A stretch of 10,018 bases of DNA from CALXQW01 sp031553045 (GTDB lineage Bacteria > Verrucomicrobiota > Verrucomicrobiia > Opitutales > Intestinicryptomonadaceae), in contig JAVBLZ010000014.1 in the NCBI GenBank assembly GCA_031553045.1, positions 1-10,018 on the forward strand, in the 5' to 3' direction. Shown one piece after another: positions 1 through 6,416 of this stretch. The notes below the pieces were generated by a model, which saw nothing but the letters and a program-made list of their open reading frames with translations, had not been told where the DNA came from and did not search any database. A program made the translations under genes and the position numbers. The stretch's first letter is position 1; every line of letters starts with the position of its first letter.

Positions 1-40
1 AAACATGAAAGTTAGTTTTGTAAGCACACCCCCCCCTTTT

Positions 41-176
41 CCGTTTTGGCAGCTCGGTTTGGATGAAGAACTCGGCGCATGGGTGTGAGGCGGTGGAAGT
101 GTAGTATACGTACACGACCAGTGCCGAAGCGCCCTCAGCACCGCAGTTCTTCCCCAAACCGTGCTGCCAAAACAGG
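41..176. repeat. Long imperfect palindrome A with conserved 35-bp core
   Basis: Bases 41-72 are nearly complementary to 145-175: the shared arm includes GTTTTGGCAGC, CGGTTTGG and GAAGAACT, with a few mismatches and a one-base bulge. The pairing continues less perfectly inward to a centre at about 107, where GTGTA (99-103) faces TACAC (111-115). The core, 90-124, reads GCGGTG, two variable bases, AGTGTA, six variable bases, then GTACACGACCAGTGC, and recurs in palindrome B. The arms are not shared with B. Lying downstream of the leftward gene, it could fold as a long RNA hairpin in that gene's 3' region or act as a DNA cruciform. The element class is unknown; the layout is reminiscent of palindromic repeat families such as Rickettsia palindromic elements, by analogy only. 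Confidence 0.8.
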
Positions 177-294
177 CGTGTCAAATTGCGCCTCAGCCAA
201 GTATTAAAAAAAATCTGCGGTGAGAGTGTACTAAATGTACACGACCAGTGCAGATTTTTTTTAAACGGAGGATCAGGCGTAATTTCACACGCCT
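174..294. repeat. Long palindrome B with the same core, abutting palindrome A
   Basis: The outer arms 174-193 and 275-294 are inverted copies with two differences in 20 bases. Each arm can also fold on itself, since AGGCG faces CGCCT. The inner arms 206-218 and 250-262 are a perfect 13-bp inverted repeat (A8 TCTGC against GCAGA T8). The centre at 217-251 is the same 35-bp core as in palindrome A, with GTGTAC facing GTACAC around a five-base loop. The left edge meets the right edge of A within 1-3 bases. The right edge falls on the last base of the stop codon of the leftward DUF386 gene. Nearly the whole 121 bp can pair. No ORF of note lies inside. It may be a mobile or duplicated palindromic element, and its T-tracts would also make it a terminator. 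Confidence 0.82.
206..262. terminator. Putative bidirectional terminator inside palindrome B
   Basis: The 13-bp perfect stem carries eight A on one side and eight T on the other, so in either direction a stem is followed by a U-run. On the minus strand it lies about 32-90 bases after the stop codon of the DUF386 gene and would end its transcript. The loop holds the conserved core hairpin, so the total structure is larger than a textbook terminator. Function is inferred from structure and position. Confidence 0.55.
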
Positions 295-836
295 TAGTCT
301 GCCAAAACTTTGGCGACTACTTTGCGGATGGGACTTTGCTCTTTGATTGTTAGGCAGGGTCTATGAATATCGACTTGAGGGAAGAAGATGAAAAAGTTTT
401 TGGGTGTGGCGTGGAGGAGTTCGCCTTTTTGGTGTTTGAAGAACATTATGTCTTTTTCTTCATTGTAGGGGGTGAGAATTTCCAAATCTTGAGAGTGGGT
501 GAGCTCTATATTTTCTTCGCCTGAGACTATGTATTGAAGGTCTATATATTTTTTATGCGCCTCATAATTTGCGTTGTCGGCGTTGAAGTCTTTGGTTTTA
601 TATTCGTCTATATTTACGTAAACGGAGTCGCTCAAGACTATGCGGCCTGTGGGGATTTTCTTCAGGTCTGTCTTTTTAAGAAAGTCTAAGACCATATCCC
701 AACGCTTTGAAAATTTTGCGTAATGGGCTTTTAGCATGGGGATATTTACAGATTTATCCATCGCCGCCCCGAATGGGGTATTCAATTTTCCGTCTTCAAA
801 ATTTAGCATGCGCAAATTCCAGAATTTTTCAGACAC
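294..836 (-). CDS. YhcH/YjgK/YiaL (DUF386) family protein, cupin-like
   Basis: This is a small beta-sandwich protein of the family that includes E. coli YhcH (NanQ), YjgK and YiaL. Members sit in sugar and sialic-acid catabolic clusters, and at least one acts as a sugar anomerase. Visible signatures are YEAHKKYIDLQ at residues 91-101 (E92, H94, D99 and Q101, likely metal or substrate ligands) and FFPxxDxHRP at 151-160 (D156, H158). No signal peptide is seen, so it is probably cytoplasmic. At 180 aa from a GTG start at 836 it is about 25 residues longer than usual (around 155). Alternatives are the ATG at 809 (residue 10) and the ATG at 761 (residue 26), the latter giving a typical length. It is divergent from the ferredoxin gene and followed by two palindromes. 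Family assignment is secure; the exact substrate is not known. Confidence 0.88.
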   Translation of the reverse strand: MSEKFWNLRMLNFEDGKLNTPFGAAMDKSVNIPMLKAHYAKFSKRWDMVLDFLKKTDLKKIPTGRIVLSDSVYVNIDEYKTKDFNADNANYEAHKKYIDLQYIVSGEENIELTHSQDLEILTPYNEEKDIMFFKHQKGELLHATPKNFFIFFPQVDIHRPCLTIKEQSPIRKVVAKVLAD

Positions 837-845
837 TGAGTCAAT

Positions 846-873
846 ATTATAACATTTTATTTGAGTAGCGCAA
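846..873 (-). promoter_or_regulatory. Putative sigma-70-type promoter for the DUF386 gene
   Basis: On the minus strand TTGCGC (873-868), a 16-base spacer and a perfect TATAAT (851-846) are seen. The expected start of transcription is near 839. The GTG at 836 would then be almost leaderless, while the ATG at 809 would have a leader of about 30 bases. Confidence 0.5.
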
Positions 874-897
874 AAAAATCTTCAAGATTCCCCGAAA

Positions 898-2361
898 ATG
901 TCTGATGGGTCTTTAAAGTTTGCAAGAAGAGTTGCGGCGTTGATTTTTTTCACGCTTATGGCGGCGATTTTTTGCAATGGAATAGTCAATATATTTTCGG
1001 AAAACGCCATAGATTGCATTGCGAATTTGAATTTGGCAAGCGCTACAATATCCTTATTTTCCAGACCTAATTTTTATGTAGTCGGAGTGTTGGTATTTTT
1101 TACGATATTAACACTTTGTTTTGGCAGAATTTATTGTTCTACGCTTTGCCCTCTGGGTGTACTTATGGATATTTGCGCTTTTGTTTTAAAACCTTGGCGC
1201 AAAAAATCGTCTTTTAAAAAAGGCGGAAAAGTTTTTCATTTTACGCTGGCCGTACTTGCGATATGCCTGCTTTGTGTCGGGTTTGCGGGCGTATTCGGGT
1301 TTCTAGAGCCTTTCAGTTTGTTCGGGAAAATTTGGACCTCCATATTTACAACGCCTCTGGAATTTTTCAGAAATTTTTATGGCACAAATATACACGCTTC
1401 CACACAGAGGTCTTTTAATTTTTCGGCGTGGCTTGTGGGTCTGATTTTATTTTGCGCCTTAGTTTTTTTTGTACTGCGCCGAGGAAGAATATTCTGCAAC
1501 ACCCTCTGCCCTGTTGGCGCATATCTTAGGCTGTTGGCAAAGTTTAGCGTATTCAAATTCCGCATGGATACGAACGCCTGCGTATCATGCAAAAAGTGCG
1601 AAAAACAATGCAAGGCGGAAGCGATAGATTCAAAAAATTTCCACATAGATTCTTCCAAATGCGTAAGCTGTTTTAATTGTTTAAATTCATGCAATAAAGG
1701 CGCAATAACTTTTTCGACAGCTCAAAAAGAAGGGAAAAAATCTGAACAAAATGCAGATTCTTCCAGAAGAAACTTCCCCAGAAATATGCTTTTATTGGGT
1801 GCGGCATTTTGCGTTGCGGCAAAAAAAGAATCTGAAAAATCCGCACCTCTTGCCCTGCCTGCGGGCGTAAAAGACGCCAGCAACTTTGCGTCTTTGTGCA
1901 CCTCTTGCCAACTCTGTGTGAATGCCTGCCCCAGTGGCGTGCTCACGCCCGCCATAACGCAAAGAGGATTGTCCGGCTTCATGCAGCCATACTTAGACTT
2001 CAACAAATCTTATTGTATCTACAACTGCGTTGATTGTTCTTTAATTTGCCCCACAGGCGCAATATTGCCCATAAGCAAAAAACAAAAGTGCGAGATAAAA
2101 ATAGGCACTGCAAAATTAGATCCCGAACTTTGCATAAACGTATCTCAGGACGGAAAATGCAACGAGTGTGAAAGCATCTGCCCCGTAAACGCAATTACAT
2201 TGATAAATTATAAGAAAAACGCAGCAATTCCCGATATTTCTGAGCCGCTCTGCGTTGGTTGCGGCGCTTGCCAACACGTTTGCCCTACGCAGCCAAAGGC
2301 AATAAATATAGAAGCTTTACACACGCATCTGCATAATAAAGATATGGTTAGCAACGCCTAA
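898..2361 (+). CDS. Polytopic membrane 4Fe-4S ferredoxin, NapH-NapG-like fusion
   Basis: A 487-aa membrane electron-transfer protein. The N-terminal half resembles NapH/NosR/YccM-type proteins: hydrophobic segments at about 12-31, 60-77, 113-135 and 175-193, with two CxxxCP motifs (C80-P85 and C200-P205). Two ferredoxin motifs follow (C228/231/234/238 and C255/258/261/265). Then SRRNFPRN (289-296) before a short hydrophobic run looks like an internal twin-arginine signal. The remainder holds four more clusters (C334-344, C373-384, C412-428, C452-462), like the Tat-exported NapG family. That gives six potential [4Fe-4S] clusters. It probably passes electrons between the quinone pool and a partner oxidoreductase, but no partner gene is adjacent. 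The start ATG lacks a clear ribosome binding site; it was chosen because the first membrane segment follows directly. The specific pathway is unknown. Confidence 0.85.
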   Translation: MSDGSLKFARRVAALIFFTLMAAIFCNGIVNIFSENAIDCIANLNLASATISLFSRPNFYVVGVLVFFTILTLCFGRIYCSTLCPLGVLMDICAFVLKPWRKKSSFKKGGKVFHFTLAVLAICLLCVGFAGVFGFLEPFSLFGKIWTSIFTTPLEFFRNFYGTNIHASTQRSFNFSAWLVGLILFCALVFFVLRRGRIFCNTLCPVGAYLRLLAKFSVFKFRMDTNACVSCKKCEKQCKAEAIDSKNFHIDSSKCVSCFNCLNSCNKGAITFSTAQKEGKKSEQNADSSRRNFPRNMLLLGAAFCVAAKKESEKSAPLALPAGVKDASNFASLCTSCQLCVNACPSGVLTPAITQRGLSGFMQPYLDFNKSYCIYNCVDCSLICPTGAILPISKKQKCEIKIGTAKLDPELCINVSQDGKCNECESICPVNAITLINYKKNAAIPDISEPLCVGCGACQHVCPTQPKAINIEALHTHLHNKDMVSNA

Positions 2362-2384
2362 CACCCAATTTATTTTTAAACTGC

Positions 2385-2412
2385 TTGAAATTTTAATAGA
2401 TTAACCTATAAC
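2385..2412 (+). promoter_or_regulatory. Putative promoter for the CPBP protease gene
   Basis: TTGAAA (2385-2390), a 16-base spacer and TATAAC (2407-2412) each match the sigma-70 consensus at five of six bases. Transcription would start near 2419, directly at the first in-frame ATG (2420). The second ATG (2450) would have a 30-base leader carrying AGGAGAGAG. Confidence 0.5.
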
Positions 2413-2431
2413 CCCCATTATGTTTTTTATT

Positions 2432-2440
2432 AGGAGAGAG
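2432..2440 (+). promoter_or_regulatory. Ribosome binding site favouring the start at 2450
   Basis: AGGAGAGAG lies nine bases before the ATG at 2450. It sits inside the reading frame that would begin at the upstream ATG at 2420, which has no such site. It is the clearest Shine-Dalgarno sequence in the window. Confidence 0.55.
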
Positions 2441-2449
2441 AAATTTTTC

Positions 2450-3418
2450 ATGCTATTCGATATGGATATCTGGCAAAGATCCATGAAGGGTGTCATGTTA
2501 TTTTTCGGTACATATATTTTTGCGACTCTCTTTGCGTCTATCTTGACGCCGCCCACTTACTGGTTTGCGGAATGGATTAACGAAACATACCCTTCTGAAA
2601 CAAGCCAGTGGCTCTGCAAAAAAGGCGTTGAAGTCTTTTACGACAGGCTGCGCTGGCTTCCCATCATATTGGCGTTTCCATTTTTGATGAAGGCATGCGG
2701 TCTCTTGTCTTGGTCCGCCTTGGGTATTTATTTTGAAGGGCGTTCAATAAGAGACTATCTGCGCTATTTCCTTTACGGCTTTGCGGTTTCAAGCCTCATA
2801 CTTTTTTCCCAGTATTATTTTGCGGGCGCAACTTTGAAGGAATTTTCATATTCAGAGCTTGCCTTATTCACGCTAAAAAGCCTCTTTGGTGCGCTGATTC
2901 TGGGCTTTCTTGAAGAAGCTATTTTCAGGGGGCTTATAATGCGCAGTTTCTATACGGCAATAGGCGCTACAAGTGCTATAATTTTTTCCTCATTATTTTT
3001 CTCGTACAAACATTTTAAGGTTGATGATTCTATCTGGCAAAAAGTTGACGGAGGGCTTTGCCACGCAGGTTGGGGCACTGGCTTTATCATAGCCTATTAC
3101 GACGCCGTAGGGATAATCTATACTTTCGACATTATAAGGTTCACGTCTTATGCGCTCTTTGGCGTTTTGCTTTGCCTGATGTATTTAGCGTCTAGGTCTC
3201 TGATATTGCCAATAGCCTTTCATGGCGGCATATTTGTCTCTATGAAAATCGGGCAAGAAACCTTGGCAAACGTATCGAGAGATTCTGTGGAATACACAAG
3301 GTTTGGTTCAACAAGCATCACAGACGGCTACATATCTTTGGTGTTGTTGGCGTTGCTTTGCGTAGTGTTTTTCATAAAACTGCGCCGCAGACAACGCCTG
3401 CGCATAGAACATTGGTAA
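2450..3418 (+). CDS. CPBP family intramembrane glutamic endopeptidase (Abi/CAAX-type)
   Basis: An integral membrane protein with many hydrophobic helices and the hallmark motifs of the CPBP (CAAX protease and bacteriocin-processing) family. Counted from the 2450 ATG these are EEAIFRG with E155, E156 and R160; FxxxH with H188; and a late membrane-helix histidine, H258, in the sequence PIAFHGG. Glutamates and histidines of this kind form the active site of Rce1-like proteases. Bacterial members process peptides or prenylated proteins, or give self-immunity to bacteriocins; no bacteriocin gene is visible nearby. The frame also opens at 2420, adding ten residues, but a strong ribosome binding site supports 2450. 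The C-terminus is a basic tail after the last helix. Its stop codon directly abuts that of the convergent SMP-30-like gene. Family call is firm; substrate unknown. Confidence 0.87.
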   Translation: MLFDMDIWQRSMKGVMLFFGTYIFATLFASILTPPTYWFAEWINETYPSETSQWLCKKGVEVFYDRLRWLPIILAFPFLMKACGLLSWSALGIYFEGRSIRDYLRYFLYGFAVSSLILFSQYYFAGATLKEFSYSELALFTLKSLFGALILGFLEEAIFRGLIMRSFYTAIGATSAIIFSSLFFSYKHFKVDDSIWQKVDGGLCHAGWGTGFIIAYYDAVGIIYTFDIIRFTSYALFGVLLCLMYLASRSLILPIAFHGGIFVSMKIGQETLANVSRDSVEYTRFGSTSITDGYISLVLLALLCVVFFIKLRRRQRLRIEHW

Positions 3419-4438
3419 CTACTTTGCCAAATCTAAAACCTTCTTTATATTCATGAGCCATATCCCGCCTTTGGCTGTGATAAAGAGCTCTTGAGGTTCT
3501 GAATTTTCGTCGTCTATTATGCAGCAATTTGTAATTTGCTCAGGGAATTCCACATAGCCAAGATGCGCAAGATCTGGCGAAAATATGTGCAACCCGCCGT
3601 TTGCGGTGGCGTAGATATAGCCGTTTTTATCGACCGCAAGACCGTCGGGCGTTCCTATTATTTTTGCATTTTCCCAAATTGAAAATATGCAAAATATATT
3701 TTTGCTTTTAAAAGTTTTTTTATCTTCCGACAGCTCATAAGCGGTCAGCGAAGGCTCATCCCCTCGAGAATTTGCAACATACAAAAACTTGCCGTCGGCA
3801 GAAGCCGCAATGCCGTTTGGCAAAAAAGAAATATCAAAGAGGTTTAACTTGCCGTCTTTGTCTATGCAAAATACGGCGTTGAAATCAAGCTCGTCCGCTT
3901 CGGGTTCTTTTTTGCTTCTGAAGCGCCAAAGAGCGGGGTCTGTAAAAAATATTTCACCCGTTGCAAGGGCACACAAATCATTGGGTTGATTGAGTCTTTT
4001 CTCGCAGAAAGAATCCGCCAAGACTTCTACCGTAAAATCTTTTTCATTCAGTTTTGTTATGCGCCTGTTGCCTGAATCGCAGATTAAGAGCCACCCGTCT
4101 TTTGTGATAGATAAGCCGTTTGCGCCTGCGCCACCTTTGGTTTTTTTTGCGGCGTCGCTCAAACCTGCGGGGCGCATAAAAAGACTTTTGCCGTCTTTTT
4201 TTGCCCACCTAAAAATCGCATTCTTGGGGATGTCTGTAAAAAAAACTTCACCAGTGGATTTTCGCCAAACCGGACCTTCGGCAAAAATTATGTCTTTGTC
4301 TAAAAGCGTTGCCAAGTCTTTGGCTTTGCCGATAAGATAAGCTTCCTGCGGGTCTAGAGGTTTTGCTTTTTTAACTTCGACGGCGGAAAAAGTTAGGCAC
4401 GGCAATAAAAAAATTAATATGTAAAATATGTTGCGCAT
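3419..4438 (-). CDS. Secreted SMP-30/gluconolactonase/LRE family protein
   Basis: A 339-aa six-bladed beta-propeller protein. Residues 1-19 form a signal peptide (basic MRN, hydrophobic core, cleavage likely after FSA), so it acts in the periplasm or outside. Family features are FAEGPVW (E54), QPNDL (N153), LPNGIA (N208) and GTPDGLAVD (D265), matching the Glu, two Asn and Asp that bind the divalent metal and substrate in SMP-30. Repeated blade motifs such as GEVFFTD, GEIFFTD and GYIYATA are also visible. The likely activity is hydrolysis of a sugar lactone or a related ester, but the family is broad. The ATG at 4438 has no Shine-Dalgarno sequence. The gene is divergent from the U32 gene across 79 bases and convergent, with zero gap, on the CPBP gene. 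Confidence 0.87.
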   Translation of the reverse strand: MRNIFYILIFLLPCLTFSAVEVKKAKPLDPQEAYLIGKAKDLATLLDKDIIFAEGPVWRKSTGEVFFTDIPKNAIFRWAKKDGKSLFMRPAGLSDAAKKTKGGAGANGLSITKDGWLLICDSGNRRITKLNEKDFTVEVLADSFCEKRLNQPNDLCALATGEIFFTDPALWRFRSKKEPEADELDFNAVFCIDKDGKLNLFDISFLPNGIAASADGKFLYVANSRGDEPSLTAYELSEDKKTFKSKNIFCIFSIWENAKIIGTPDGLAVDKNGYIYATANGGLHIFSPDLAHLGYVEFPEQITNCCIIDDENSEPQELFITAKGGIWLMNIKKVLDLAK

Positions 4439-4470
4439 AGAAATTTAGAATCTCAATTCTTAATGCAAAG

Positions 4471-4485
4471 CTTGATTAATTCAAG
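4471..4485. promoter_or_regulatory. Short palindrome in divergent intergenic region, possible operator
   Basis: CTTGA, TTAAT, TCAAG forms a 15-base dyad between the divergent SMP-30-like and U32 genes, overlapping the proposed -35 box of the U32 promoter. Its placement suits a regulator site, but the dyad is short and AT-rich and could be chance. Confidence 0.2.
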
Positions 4486-4501
4486 ATTTATGTTGTATAG
4501 A
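4472..4501 (+). promoter_or_regulatory. Putative promoter for the U32 gene
   Basis: TTGATT (4472-4477), an 18-base spacer and TATAGA (4496-4501) precede the ATG at 4518. Predicted transcription start is near 4508, leaving a leader of about ten bases. The match is moderate. Confidence 0.35.
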
Positions 4502-4517
4502 TGATTAGATAAAGCTT

Positions 4518-6371
4518 ATGAAAAATAAAATAGAACTGCTTAGCCCCGCAAAAAATTTGGAATGCGCCATTGCCGCCATTGATTGCGGCGCAGATGCCGT
4601 CTATATGGGCGCAAGTTCTTACGGCGCACGCAAAGAGGCGGCAAATTCGGTGGAAGATATAGCGCTTGCGGCAAAATATGCGCACTCATACGGCGCAAAA
4701 CTTTATGTTACTTTAAACACAATGCTACTTGATGCGGAACTTGAAAACGCACACCGCCTGGCTTGGGAATTATACGAGGCAAAGATAGACGCTTTAATAA
4801 TCCAAGACTTGGGGCTAATCAATTTAAAGCTGCCGCCCATAGAGTTGCACGCAAGTACGCAATGCCACATAAATTCCCTAAAAAAAGCAAAATTTTTGGA
4901 GGGTCTGGGGTTTTCAACTCTGGTCTTGGCAAGAGAGCTTGATCTCAAAGAAATTGCCGAAATTGCAAATAATGTTTCCTGCAAGATTGAAGTTTTTGCG
5001 CACGGCTCACTTTGCGTATCTTATAGCGGACAATGCTATTTAAGTTGCGCCATAGGGCGCCGCAGTGGAAACAGGGGCGAGTGCGCCCAACCCTGCCGCA
5101 AAGCTTATGAGTTAATAGATTCCGCACAAACTCCCCTTGCCGCCCCCAAGCATTATTTGAGCCTTAAAGACATGCAAAGGGCAAACAAGCTTTCCGAACT
5201 TTTGGATGCGGGCGTAAGCTCTTTTAAAATCGAAGGCCGCCTAAAAGATGCATCTTACGTGAAAAACATCACAGCCTTTTACAGACAAAAATTAGATTCA
5301 TGCCTCAAGCAAAAAGGTTTGGAAAAATCAAGCTTGGGGTTCAGCCAAATACAATTTAAGCCCGACCCAAACAAGTCTTTCAGCCGCACTTTCACTGAAT
5401 ATAATTTAGACTCAAATAAAAATGACATAAGCTCTTTTGACACCCCAAAATCTAAGGGTGAATTTTTGTTTGAGGCAAAAAAAGTTTTTGGCGGCGGATT
5501 TTTTGCCGAGAAAAATTTTGCCATAAATAATGGGGACGGGCTTTTTATAGAAAACCCAAGCGGCAATAGTTTTGGCGCAGCCGTACAAAGGGTTGACGGC
5601 GCTAAAGTGCGCTTAAACTCAAGCTTTGAGGATGGATATGTAGAGTTTGGCGCAAAAATTTGGCGCAATAAAAATTTGGATTTTGAAAAATCTTTACAGC
5701 AAAAGTGCTCAAGAAAAATCCCCATAAATCTGGAAATTTTGGAAGACAATGGCGTGATGATTTTTAAATCTGCCGTCTTAGAAAAACCGGATTTTAACGT
5801 ACAATCCAGCATTGAAGTTTCAGAGTTTGCGCAAAATAAAGAAGCCGCTTTGGAAAAACTCAAAGACAATTTGTCCAAGCTTGGCGAGAGCAAATTTTGC
5901 CTCAATAAAATTACATTCAATCTTAAAAATGTGCCCCAATTTAAAACCTCTCAGATAAATCAAATAAGAAGAGAGCTTTGCATAAGCTTGGAAGAAAAAA
6001 TTTTGAAATCTACCGAAGAATCCCGCAAAGCCTTCACCTTTAACCCTCCTCAAACAGACGCATTGCAAAGCCTTGACCACACGGATTTCCGCTTGAATAT
6101 CGCAAATAAAGAATCTTATAATTTCTATAAATCTTGCGGTGTCGAAACCCCGCAGTATGCGCTGGAATGCGGTCTTGAAACTGCAAAAGGAAAGCCCGTC
6201 ATGCGCACATTGCATTGCATTTTAAGGCCGCTTGGGTTCTGTAAAAAACAGGGCAAATTTCCCAAAGACTTTCAAGAGCCTATCTATCTTAAAAGCGATG
6301 AAGTGATTTTGAGGCTCAATTTTGACTGCGAAAATTGCGGCATGGATATTTTTTATGAGGGCAAACTCTAA
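4518..6371 (+). CDS. U32 family peptidase-like protein, RlhA-type
   Basis: A 617-aa protein with an N-terminal U32 domain (about 1-265). The family signature ExFxHGxxCxxxSGxC is at residues 158-173, and the cysteines C166, C173, C189 and C193 are the probable iron-sulfur ligands. A middle region (about 315-500) corresponds to the DUF3656/collagenase-like insert. The C-terminal part holds a second cysteine set, C567, C575, C604 and C607, in contexts typical of the long subfamily. Length and layout match E. coli RlhA (about 650 aa), which makes 5-hydroxycytidine at 23S rRNA C2501, better than the shorter tRNA enzyme TrhP. Despite the family name, proteolysis is not implied. It is cytoplasmic, with no signal peptide. 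No clear ribosome binding site is seen. RlhA-type is a confident subfamily call; identity of the RNA target is inferred. Confidence 0.87.
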   Translation: MKNKIELLSPAKNLECAIAAIDCGADAVYMGASSYGARKEAANSVEDIALAAKYAHSYGAKLYVTLNTMLLDAELENAHRLAWELYEAKIDALIIQDLGLINLKLPPIELHASTQCHINSLKKAKFLEGLGFSTLVLARELDLKEIAEIANNVSCKIEVFAHGSLCVSYSGQCYLSCAIGRRSGNRGECAQPCRKAYELIDSAQTPLAAPKHYLSLKDMQRANKLSELLDAGVSSFKIEGRLKDASYVKNITAFYRQKLDSCLKQKGLEKSSLGFSQIQFKPDPNKSFSRTFTEYNLDSNKNDISSFDTPKSKGEFLFEAKKVFGGGFFAEKNFAINNGDGLFIENPSGNSFGAAVQRVDGAKVRLNSSFEDGYVEFGAKIWRNKNLDFEKSLQQKCSRKIPINLEILEDNGVMIFKSAVLEKPDFNVQSSIEVSEFAQNKEAALEKLKDNLSKLGESKFCLNKITFNLKNVPQFKTSQINQIRRELCISLEEKILKSTEESRKAFTFNPPQTDALQSLDHTDFRLNIANKESYNFYKSCGVETPQYALECGLETAKGKPVMRTLHCILRPLGFCKKQGKFPKDFQEPIYLKSDEVILRLNFDCENCGMDIFYEGKL

Positions 6372-6378
6372 AAAACTA

Positions 6379-6406
6379 TTGATAAAATTTGCACCAAAGC
6401 CATACT
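6379..6406 (+). promoter_or_regulatory. Putative promoter for the sugar isomerase gene
   Basis: TTGATA (6379-6384), a 16-base spacer and CATACT (6401-6406) lie just before the ATG at 6417. Transcription would start within about five bases of that codon, and no Shine-Dalgarno sequence is present. It allows the gene to be expressed separately from the U32 gene that ends at 6371. Confidence 0.4.
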
Positions 6407-6416
6407 CAACGTTTGT

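Noticed and set aside
29..36. C8 homopolymer, possible phase-variation tract
   Set aside because: It lies in non-coding sequence with no supported gene or promoter depending on its length.
5..88. Small ORF (ATG to TGA, 27 residues) running into palindrome A
   Set aside because: No ribosome binding site. Much of it is the palindrome arm and a C8 tract, so an open frame here is likely chance.
41..294. Integron attC sites, CRISPR repeats or insertion-sequence ends
   Set aside because: The elements have no attC-type RYYYAAC/GTTRRRY boxes, no regularly spaced unique spacers, no transposase gene and no flanking target duplication that can be seen.
3789..4340. Plus-strand open frames opposite the SMP-30-like gene
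   Set aside because: Compositionally they are antisense shadows; the minus-strand frame has a signal peptide and conserved family motifs.
4439..4517. Riboswitch or small RNA in the divergent intergenic region
   Set aside because: Only 79 bases, AT-rich, with just one short dyad; there is no room for a recognisable aptamer.
5279..6215. Minus-strand open frames of 131 and 213 codons opposite the U32 gene
   Set aside because: They show no recognisable domain, and the plus strand encodes conserved U32 and cysteine motifs throughout.
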